This document shows positions 1-4,905 of a stretch of 6,870 bases of DNA, piece after piece. Origin of the DNA: Methanofastidiosum sp. (GTDB lineage Archaea; Methanobacteriota_B; Thermococci; Methanofastidiosales; Methanofastidiosaceae); contig DAOSDU010000027.1 of assembly GCA_035362715.1 (NCBI GenBank), positions 1-6,870 of the forward strand. Reading direction: 5' to 3'. Numbering within the stretch: the stretch's first letter is position 1; every line of letters begins with the position of its first letter. Made by a program: the position numbers and the translations under genes. Below the pieces are notes generated by a model, which was not told the DNA's origin, did not search any database, and saw nothing but the letters and a program-made list of their open reading frames with translations.

Positions 1-223
1 TTAGATTATTTTTATATTGAATTTTTTCATCAAGTTCCAATCTTTTTTCAATTAAAGAAGAGTTAGTTTCTTGAAGGATTGTATAAGATTCTGTTATTTT
101 ACCTTCTAGCTCATAATTTGATTTCAATTGTACGTTTAATTTTTGTGTTTCAGACATAAACATCAATGAAAAAAATAAAATACCCACTAATAAAAAAAGA
201 ATAATAGAAAATCTTTTCCCCAT
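1..223 (-). CDS. Membrane-anchored coiled-coil protein, N-terminal part (cut by left window edge)
   Basis: Reading the minus strand from an ATG at 223, 74 codons stay open to the window edge, so the C-terminus lies outside. Translation begins MGKRFSIILFLLVGILFFSL: two basic residues, then a hydrophobic segment of roughly residues 5-23, which is a signal anchor or uncleaved signal peptide. From about residue 24 on the chain is polar and rich in E, K, L, N and Q with heptad-like spacing (for example LIEKRLELDEKI near residues 58-69), suggesting a coiled coil outside the membrane. No catalytic motif is visible and I do not recognise the family. No Shine-Dalgarno precedes the ATG, but a TATA-like box sits about 26 bp upstream, so a leaderless transcript is likely and the start is reasonably supported. 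Role unknown; a membrane-tethered structural or scaffold-type protein is only an inference. Confidence 0.65.
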   Translation of the reverse strand, partial: MGKRFSIILFLLVGILFFSLMFMSETQKLNVQLKSNYELEGKITESYTILQETNSSLIEKRLELDEKIQYKNNL

Positions 224-243
224 ATATTTTTGTATCTTGAATC

Positions 244-253
244 TATATTTAAG
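244..253 (-). promoter_or_regulatory. TATA-like box for the coiled-coil gene, leaderless spacing
   Basis: On the minus strand the box reads CTTAAATATA, centred about 26 bp upstream of the ATG at 223. Archaeal TATA boxes lie about 26 bp upstream of the transcription start, so the start would fall on or next to the ATG. The absence of a ribosome-binding sequence before that ATG agrees. No convincing BRE is seen. The call rests on spacing and base composition in AT-rich DNA. Confidence 0.4.
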
Positions 254-283
254 AATTCCTTAAATCAAATATAAAATTTATTT

Positions 284-297
284 AATAATTAATTATT
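284..297. repeat. 14-bp perfect AT-only palindrome in the 224-328 intergenic gap
   Basis: AATAATTAATTATT is identical to its reverse complement. It lies about 30 bp upstream of the TATA-like box of the coiled-coil gene and about 30 bp past the stop of the flavoprotein gene. It could be an operator or part of a transcript 3' end, but an AT-only palindrome of this size can arise by chance. The rest of the 105-bp gap shows no other gene or structured element. Confidence 0.3.
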
Positions 298-328
298 TTT
301 AAAATACATAAGTTTCTGTGTGATATAT

Positions 329-1666
329 TCAATCAGAACCGATTATTTTTCTTGCAGCCATTGTTAGTGGATCTAAAGCACTTGAGATTGGTGGAGCATA
401 GGAAGTTTCAGAAGTTGCAACTTGATGTACAGTTGTTTTTCTACCTATTAAAAGGGACATAGCATCAATTCTCCCTTTAACTCCTTCTTTTGAAATAACT
501 TGTGCGCCAATGACCCTGTAATCGCTGTCTGATAGAATCTTAACATAGATATCTTCTCCCCTTGGGTAATACTTGGCCCTTGTTAACCCTTTAGCATTAC
601 CTTCTATTGGAATAATTCCGTATTCAAGTGCTTTTTCTTTTGTAACTCCTACTGTACCAACTTCTAATTCACCAATAACTGCAATACTCGGGCTTGATAT
701 TGGTCCAAAAATAGAGTTTTTACCTAGTATATTATCTGCCACTACGACACCTTGACGGATTGCTGTCGACCCCAATGCACTAATTGTAGATTTATGGGTA
801 ATAATATCTGTAACTTCAACACAATTGCCACAAGCATACACATTCTTAACAAATTTACCTTTTCTTTTTACCCTTAGCGAAGCATCAGTAACTATCCCGC
901 CCGTGCTACCAGTTTCAATGCTTGCGTTCTTTGCTAATTCAACATTTGGTCTGACCCCTACAGACACGAGAACTAAATCTGTTTCGAACTCATTTCCATT
1001 GGCCTTCACATGGTTTACTTTTTTCTCGCCCAAAATAGAAGAAGCGGTTGTAGATGTGTGGATTTTCATATTTAAAGGAGATAAATAGTCTTCCACAATA
1101 TTGCTCATGTCTTTATCTAGCATGTTTGGGAGAACCCGATCTTTCATTTCAATAATTCTTGATTTAAGGCCTTTTTTTAGAAAGGCGTGGGCCATCTCAA
1201 GGCCAATTGCACCGGCACCTATAATAGTTGGAGATTTTGTATTTTTCAATGAATTTGAAATTTTCAAGGCATCCTCTAATGAATTTAAAAAATATACGCC
1301 ATCAAGATCTATTCCTGGTACTGGTGGTATTATTGGTTTTGCACCACTAGCTATAACCAATATATCATATTTTATTTTCTCATCGCCAAAAAAGACCTCA
1401 CGGTCATCCAAATCTATTTTATTTACTGTAGTTTTATTTAAGATTTTAATATTCATTTCTTCATAGTACTTTATGTCCCTAAGAATAAGAGTCTCAAATG
1501 AATTTATCATTCCAGAAATTACAAACGGTATGCCACAGGGACTGTAAGCAAAATATTCACGATCAGTAATGACAGTTATTTCTATTTCTTTATTTTTTCG
1601 TCTAACTTGCGATGCAACGGGTAGCCCAGCAGCTCCAGCACCTATTACGACAAGGTGTTTTGGCAT
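329..1666 (-). CDS. CoA-disulfide reductase / NADH oxidase-like FAD-dependent pyridine nucleotide-disulfide oxidoreductase
   Basis: This 445-residue cytoplasmic flavoprotein (numbered from the ATG at 1666) matches the CoA-disulfide reductase/NADH oxidase family in length and layout. An N-terminal FAD-binding GAGAAG lies at 9-14 and the single redox cysteine in SPCGIP at Cys44. A second dinucleotide motif, GAGAIG, is at 150-155 for NAD(P)H. The C-terminal dimerisation domain ends in the family-typical SYAPPISSALDP (422-433), with Tyr423 in the position of the catalytic C-terminal tyrosine. Known members use NAD(P)H to reduce CoA disulfide, polysulfide or oxygen; which applies cannot be told here, though anaerobic archaea usually use them in thiol/sulfur redox or oxygen defence. 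Oddity: the second FAD motif, normally ending in GD, reads YACGNC (277-282), with Asn281 replacing Asp. The start is uncertain: a TTG at 1681 would add five residues and has AAGGT six bases upstream, but the ATG gives a typical family N-terminus (MPKHLVVIGAG). No functional neighbour is obvious. Confidence 0.9.
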   Translation of the reverse strand: MPKHLVVIGAGAAGLPVASQVRRKNKEIEITVITDREYFAYSPCGIPFVISGMINSFETLILRDIKYYEEMNIKILNKTTVNKIDLDDREVFFGDEKIKYDILVIASGAKPIIPPVPGIDLDGVYFLNSLEDALKISNSLKNTKSPTIIGAGAIGLEMAHAFLKKGLKSRIIEMKDRVLPNMLDKDMSNIVEDYLSPLNMKIHTSTTASSILGEKKVNHVKANGNEFETDLVLVSVGVRPNVELAKNASIETGSTGGIVTDASLRVKRKGKFVKNVYACGNCVEVTDIITHKSTISALGSTAIRQGVVVADNILGKNSIFGPISSPSIAVIGELEVGTVGVTKEKALEYGIIPIEGNAKGLTRAKYYPRGEDIYVKILSDSDYRVIGAQVISKEGVKGRIDAMSLLIGRKTTVHQVATSETSYAPPISSALDPLTMAARKIIGSD

Positions 1667-1691
1667 GTTTACTATAAACAAATAAAGACCT

Positions 1692-1697
1692 TTTAAA
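1692..1697 (-). promoter_or_regulatory. TATA-like box upstream of the flavoprotein gene, overlapping a possible ribosome-binding site
   Basis: TTTAAA is centred about 28 bp upstream of the ATG at 1666, which would give a leaderless or near-leaderless mRNA. It overlaps by one base an AAGGT (minus strand, 1692 to 1688) spaced correctly for the alternative TTG start at 1681. Only one reading can hold: if the box directs transcription from near 1666-1668, the AAGGT is not in the transcript. The remaining bases between 1682 and 1744 show no other element. Confidence 0.35.
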
Positions 1698-1744
1698 GTT
1701 AAGGTTTAGTATTTGTATAATTGCGGCCAGTTTTTAATATTTAC

Positions 1745-2278
1745 TCATAAAACATTTCGTAATAAAACTATCAAAAAAATGCCGCCTGTATTTAGTACAT
1801 ACGAAACAATCCCAAAATGTTTCAGTTTTACCTCCTTAGACGAAGCAAGGATTGTGACTCCAATTTCATCGGGCAGTGGTGTTGCTATAAAAAAGGCACC
1901 TACAATGTATGCTAAATATTTTTGATATCTACGAGGAATTTTCTTTAAAGTAAAAAGGGATAATTTGTGATTTGAAAATTCTTCTATTTCATCAGCAAAT
2001 GATATCCTAATAAAATGGAATATTATCATATCGCCCACTAAAGAACCAACGCCTGCAATCAAACCTAGCAGAATAATATTTTTATTACTAGAAAAAATTA
2101 GGATTAATGCAGTCGCAATAGGGGCGGTAAAAGAAAATACATACAATATGCCAGAAATAAATATGCCCAAATAGCCCCACTCTATAAAGCTTTCGGGAAT
2201 TAAATTACTTAGCCCCCCAAATAGGAAGAAAGTCAATATATAAATTAAGCCTAATGATTTAAATTTTTTATATTTCAA
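1745..2278 (-). CDS. Small DedA/VTT-like integral membrane protein (TTG start)
   Basis: The 177-residue protein is mostly hydrophobic, with about five membrane segments near residues 9-27, 34-63, 68-91, 121-145 and 155-175. GLIAGVGSLVGDMIIFHFIR (72-91) resembles the DedA/VTT segment with its small-residue run and GD pair, and ATPLPDEIG (132-140) resembles the later re-entrant proline-acid motif. The family is linked to lipid scrambling or flipping and membrane homeostasis, so a lipid-related role is a family-based inference. The start is TTG: an in-frame TGA lies 12 bases upstream with no ATG between, and the next Met is residue 84. GTGATGAG directly before the TTG is a good archaeal ribosome-binding site. 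The gene follows the DUF1003 gene by 20 bp and probably shares its transcript. Alternatives are a YqaA-like or another small membrane transporter family. Confidence 0.65.
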   Translation of the reverse strand: MKYKKFKSLGLIYILTFFLFGGLSNLIPESFIEWGYLGIFISGILYVFSFTAPIATALILIFSSNKNIILLGLIAGVGSLVGDMIIFHFIRISFADEIEEFSNHKLSLFTLKKIPRRYQKYLAYIVGAFFIATPLPDEIGVTILASSKEVKLKHFGIVSYVLNTGGIFLIVLLRNVL

Positions 2279-2286
2279 CTCATCAC
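2279..2286 (-). promoter_or_regulatory. Ribosome-binding site that fixes the TTG start of the DedA-like gene
   Basis: On the minus strand this reads GTGATGAG and ends right before TTG. GTGA pairs with the archaeal 16S tail and is four bases from the start codon, exactly as for the genes starting at 2763 and 2973. That shared geometry is the main support for the TTG start. Confidence 0.55.
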
Positions 2287-2298
2287 ATCAAAATAGAT

Positions 2299-2763
2299 TT
2301 ATTCAGTGTTTTTAAATGAATCTTCAAGAGAAGATAATTTTTGGTAAATTACTTGAATAGCATTGTTTTGTGCATTTAGATTATCCAATATTACCCTAAT
2401 TTCCTCTTCTGCTTTTAAATTTATCAAATAATCTGTGTGGGCCTCCAATCTAATTTTTGCATCTTGCCTATTCTGGCTCATCATTATTACAGGCGCCGTA
2501 TAAGATGCCATTAGCGAAACAACTAGATTTAAGAATATAAATGGATAGGGATCCCACTGATTAATCCATGCAGATATATTCAAAGAAACCCATACTAGTA
2601 AAATTACAGATTGTACAAATATGAATAACCAAGACCCAATCTTAGAAGTAACCCAATCAGATGCCTTTTCGCCAAATGTTTGTTTTTCATTATATAATTC
2701 ATTAACATCGCATATCTTTTCATGTTCATGTTTGTAAGGCTCAGGAAAAATTAATTCATCCAT
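2299..2763 (-). CDS. DUF1003 family membrane protein
   Basis: The 154-residue protein carries the DUF1003 hallmarks: GS in the loop before the first membrane helix, WDPYPFIFLNL (70-80) between the two helices, and APVIMMSQNRQDAK (90-103) after the second. The helices lie at about 44-64 and 74-94. The hydrophilic N-terminus (1-42) and the C-terminal part (about 104-154), probably helical or coiled-coil, should lie on the same side, most likely the cytoplasm. Family members are usually somewhat longer; here the N-terminal extension is short, with a HEHEKIC stretch (12-18) that might be what remains of a metal-binding knuckle (inference). No reaction is established for the family. The ATG at 2763 is preceded by AAGGTGA at the usual distance. 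It is first in a likely two-gene transcript with the DedA-like gene. Confidence 0.93.
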   Translation of the reverse strand: MDELIFPEPYKHEHEKICDVNELYNEKQTFGEKASDWVTSKIGSWLFIFVQSVILLVWVSLNISAWINQWDPYPFIFLNLVVSLMASYTAPVIMMSQNRQDAKIRLEAHTDYLINLKAEEEIRVILDNLNAQNNAIQVIYQKLSSLEDSFKNTE

Positions 2764-2767
2764 ATTT

Positions 2768-2785
2768 TCACCTTATTAATCCTCC
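2768..2785 (-). promoter_or_regulatory. Two tandem Shine-Dalgarno-like sequences before the DUF1003 gene
   Basis: On the minus strand GGAGG (2785 to 2781) is followed by AAGGTGA (2774 to 2768), whose GTGA is four bases from the ATG at 2763. The near one is correctly placed for initiation. The far one is too distant for this ATG and may be a standby site or simply coincidence. Confidence 0.5.
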
Positions 2786-2812
2786 TTTAATTCTTAAATT
2801 AATTATTTTGTC

Positions 2813-2820
2813 TATTTAAA
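2813..2820 (-). promoter_or_regulatory. Candidate TATA box for the DUF1003/DedA-like transcript
   Basis: TTTAAATA on the minus strand predicts transcription starting near 2790, giving a leader of about 27 bases that begins just before GGAGG. A second AT-rich candidate lies further upstream. No strong BRE is seen, so the call is tentative. Confidence 0.35.
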
Positions 2821-2887
2821 TGCTTAATTAGTTTAAAATATGGGCGTTTATATTCTTCAAATTGTAAAAAATATTAAAGTTTTAACC

Positions 2888-2931
2888 TTAATTATAAGTA
2901 GTCGAAAAACATATAAAAAGATTAATTATAA
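2888..2931. repeat. 10-bp direct repeat flanking the exporter-operon promoter
   Basis: TTAATTATAA occurs at 2888-2897 and again at 2922-2931, 34 bp apart, one copy upstream of the BRE and one between the TATA box and the predicted transcription start. The position suits a pair of regulator half-sites, but the repeat is AT-only and lies in an AT-rich region, so chance is a real alternative. Confidence 0.3.
2903..2918 (+). promoter_or_regulatory. BRE/TATA promoter of the COG1361-ABC exporter operon
   Basis: CGAAAAAC (2903-2910, a good BRE-like purine run) is followed directly by ATATAAAA (2911-2918). It predicts a transcription start near 2941 and a leader of about 32 bases containing the GTGAT ribosome-binding site. 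This is the best promoter match in the window. Confidence 0.6.
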
Positions 2932-2964
2932 AAATCTCAAGATATGTGTTTCAAGCATAGGAAC

Positions 2965-2969
2965 GTGAT
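2965..2969 (+). promoter_or_regulatory. Ribosome-binding site GTGAT of the COG1361-like gene
   Basis: GTGAT lies three bases before the ATG at 2973 and pairs with the archaeal 16S 3' end (AUCAC). This supports both the chosen start and an archaeal origin. Confidence 0.6.
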
Positions 2970-2972
2970 ATT

Positions 2973-4178
2973 ATGAAATTAATAACTTATTTAACAATTG
3001 GAATGTTATTGTTAGCATTTGGGACGTCTGTTTCTGCAGCAGATAAAAATTTCGATATTATCGTAATACAAGGATCATCTCTTAGTGCAGGTACAGAAAA
3101 TAATTTAGTTACTATTACTGTTAACAATGAGACTTCATTGGAATTTCAAACTGTAAAAGTTTATTTAGATCTTTCCCCTCCCTTTTCGGCCTCAAATAAA
3201 GAATCTGACCAATTTGTAATTGGAAATCTTACAACAATTCCAAAAGGTGCGTTTTTTGTAATTGATGTTGACAGTGGTGCCGCATATGGAAATTATAAAA
3301 TACCAATAATTATTGAAACGAACAGAGGGAATTACCGCGAAGAGATAGAGATTAAAGTTATCGGCGATACACTTGTTAGTGTAGACGATTTTACCGTTAA
3401 CGGAGTTAAAGGCAAAACTGTAGACCCAGGAATGGTTTTTAATGTTAATCTCAGATTGAAAAATGTTGGCGGAAATAGGCTACAATGGTTAAAAGTTTCT
3501 TTGGATACACAAGACCCTGAAATAGTTCCTGTTTCATCTTCCTTGACTAAGACATTTCAAGATGTTAGAACAGGGGAGTACATAGTTGCATCTTATGATT
3601 TATCAATAGGGAAAAATGTTACTCCAAAGAATCATATAATGACCTTAGTACTGTCTTTCCAAGATAATCTTGGAGTTACACACACACAAAATGAAGTTCT
3701 CGGATTAAAAATAACTGGAACACCTCAATTAGAACTTGGCAGAAAGACAACCGATCCCACAAGAATTATGCAGAATCAACCTTTTGTATTAACTTTAAAA
3801 ATAGAAAATATTGGATCAACTAATGCAGACAATGTTAAAGTCAAAATAGAATCCCCTTTTACTGGAGACAGCGAAGCATATCTTGGTAAGATTCTAAAAG
3901 ATGATTACGCCAATGGAGTATTTGCTCTAAATTCTGGAACTAATAGTGGAGAAGTTAAATGTAAACTCACTATTACATATAATGACGATCAAGGAGCGCA
4001 CTCTGATGAAAAAGAATTCTTTGTTTCTGTTAATGCTGTACCTCAAGCCACTGGAGTTCAAATTGCTACTAGTTTGATAGTTCCAATAGTATTGTTGGCG
4101 GTAATTGTTGGTGGAATTTATCTTTACAGAAAAAAACGAAAATCAAAAAAAGAAGGGTCTTCTAAAGAGTCCTCTTAG
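2973..4178 (+). CDS. COG1361/S-layer-like surface protein with three Ig-like domains and a C-terminal membrane anchor
   Basis: The 401-residue protein starts with a Sec signal peptide (hydrophobic core about 4-19, likely cleavage after SVSAA near 21-23). Three beta-rich domains follow at about 27-130, 132-248 and 250-355. Each shows the COG1361/NEW3/CARDB-type pattern: strands such as LVTITVNN, VNLRLKNVGG and LTLKIENIGS, with a GNYKIPI-type end strand in the first. A single membrane helix (about 364-385) and a Lys/Arg-rich tail (386-394) anchor it with the domains outside. Sequons at Asn52, Asn85 and Asn215 (the last followed by Pro) could carry archaeal N-glycans. It heads an operon with an ABC ATPase 34 bp downstream and its permease. 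Such proteins often accompany archaeal MacB-type exporters, so it is probably the extracytoplasmic partner of this transporter, for substrate capture or coupling to the cell envelope. The exact function is unknown, and no enzyme motif is seen. Confidence 0.85.
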   Translation: MKLITYLTIGMLLLAFGTSVSAADKNFDIIVIQGSSLSAGTENNLVTITVNNETSLEFQTVKVYLDLSPPFSASNKESDQFVIGNLTTIPKGAFFVIDVDSGAAYGNYKIPIIIETNRGNYREEIEIKVIGDTLVSVDDFTVNGVKGKTVDPGMVFNVNLRLKNVGGNRLQWLKVSLDTQDPEIVPVSSSLTKTFQDVRTGEYIVASYDLSIGKNVTPKNHIMTLVLSFQDNLGVTHTQNEVLGLKITGTPQLELGRKTTDPTRIMQNQPFVLTLKIENIGSTNADNVKVKIESPFTGDSEAYLGKILKDDYANGVFALNSGTNSGEVKCKLTITYNDDQGAHSDEKEFFVSVNAVPQATGVQIATSLIVPIVLLAVIVGGIYLYRKKRKSKKEGSSKESS

Positions 4179-4197
4179 CAATTAATTCAAAATCTTT

Positions 4198-4203
4198 AGA
4201 GGT
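4198..4203 (+). promoter_or_regulatory. Ribosome-binding site of the ABC ATPase gene
   Basis: AGAGGT lies nine bases before the ATG at 4213, inside the 34-bp gap after the COG1361-like gene. No promoter or terminator is visible in that gap, which agrees with co-transcription. Confidence 0.45.
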
Positions 4204-4212
4204 TAAAGAAAA

Positions 4213-4905
4213 ATGGAACCACCATTAATTGACGCAAGGGCCCTATTCAAGTGCTACACTCTTGGGAAGGTACAGATTCCTATTTTGCGTGGAATAGACC
4301 TTGCTGTAGAAAAAGGTGAAATAGTCGCTTTAATGGGGCCTTCGGGATCTGGCAAGAGTACACTTTTGGGAATACTCGGAGGTTTAGACTTACCTACTTC
4401 AGGCAAGATACTAATTGATGGAATTGATATAACTAGACTTCCTGAGAGCAAACTTGCAGAGATTAGAGGTAAAAAAATTGGATTTGTCTTCCAAGCTTAT
4501 AATCTTGTTTCAACCCTTACTGCAATTGAAAATGTAATGTTACCTTCTTATTTTGTTAAGGGAAAGAATAAAGATCCTGAAGAACTTCTTGAGATAGTAG
4601 GATTAAGTCACAGAAGAAATAATAAACCTACTGAGATGAGTGGTGGCGAGCAGCAAAGAGTAGCTATCGCTAGGGCATTAATAAATAATCCTAAAATTCT
4701 TTTTGGTGATGAACCTACAGGTAACTTGGATTCTAAGACAGAACTAAAAATATTAAATCTATTCCAAAGACTTAGGGATGATTTCGGGTCTACAATTTTT
4801 TTAGTTACACATTCTGACGAAGTAGCTAAAATTGCAGATCGTATTATTTATATAAGAGATGGTAGGCTGGAAAGGGAGAAAAATGTTGGAAAACTCAAAA
4901 ATTAG
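4213..4905 (+). CDS. MacB/LolD-type ABC transporter ATP-binding protein
   Basis: This 230-residue cytoplasmic ATPase is of normal length for the MacB/LolD/FtsE-like group and has every motif needed for ATP hydrolysis. They are Walker A GPSGSGKST (42-50, Lys49), Q-loop Gln94 in FVFQAYNLV, signature MSGGEQQRVA (142-151), Walker B ILFGDE (162-167, catalytic Glu167), D-loop NLD (171-173) and switch His200 in LVTHS. The signature has Met in place of the more usual Leu, a common variant in this subfamily. It should dimerise and drive the FtsX-type permease encoded directly downstream, whose start lies inside the end of this gene (23-bp overlap), a sign of translational coupling. The MacB subfamily powers transenvelope movement by mechanotransmission rather than classical import, so an exporter or surface-acting machine is expected. 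The substrate is not predictable. Confidence 0.95.
   Translation: MEPPLIDARALFKCYTLGKVQIPILRGIDLAVEKGEIVALMGPSGSGKSTLLGILGGLDLPTSGKILIDGIDITRLPESKLAEIRGKKIGFVFQAYNLVSTLTAIENVMLPSYFVKGKNKDPEELLEIVGLSHRRNNKPTEMSGGEQQRVAIARALINNPKILFGDEPTGNLDSKTELKILNLFQRLRDDFGSTIFLVTHSDEVAKIADRIIYIRDGRLEREKNVGKLKN
4873..4878 (+). promoter_or_regulatory. Ribosome-binding site of the permease gene, inside the ATPase gene
   Basis: AGGGAG lies four bases before the ATG at 4883, within the last codons of the ATPase gene. It supports this ATG as the permease start despite the 23-bp overlap. Confidence 0.55.

Noticed and set aside
224..328. Possible transcription terminator after the flavoprotein gene
   Set aside because: On the minus strand only short T runs of about four to five bases are seen with no GC-rich stem; not enough to call a terminator.
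573..1466. Plus-strand open frames of 60, 87 and 121 codons opposite the flavoprotein gene
   Set aside because: They lie entirely antisense to a well-supported conserved gene, have no ribosome-binding site pattern and encode unfamiliar sequences.
1682..1744. Possible small RNA or terminator between the DedA-like and flavoprotein genes
   Set aside because: No stable stem or T run could be found; the gap is short and best explained as the promoter/leader region of the flavoprotein gene.
1713..1925. Plus-strand 70-codon frame opposite the end of the DedA-like gene
   Set aside because: Antisense to a gene with clear membrane topology and motifs; its translation resembles no known protein.
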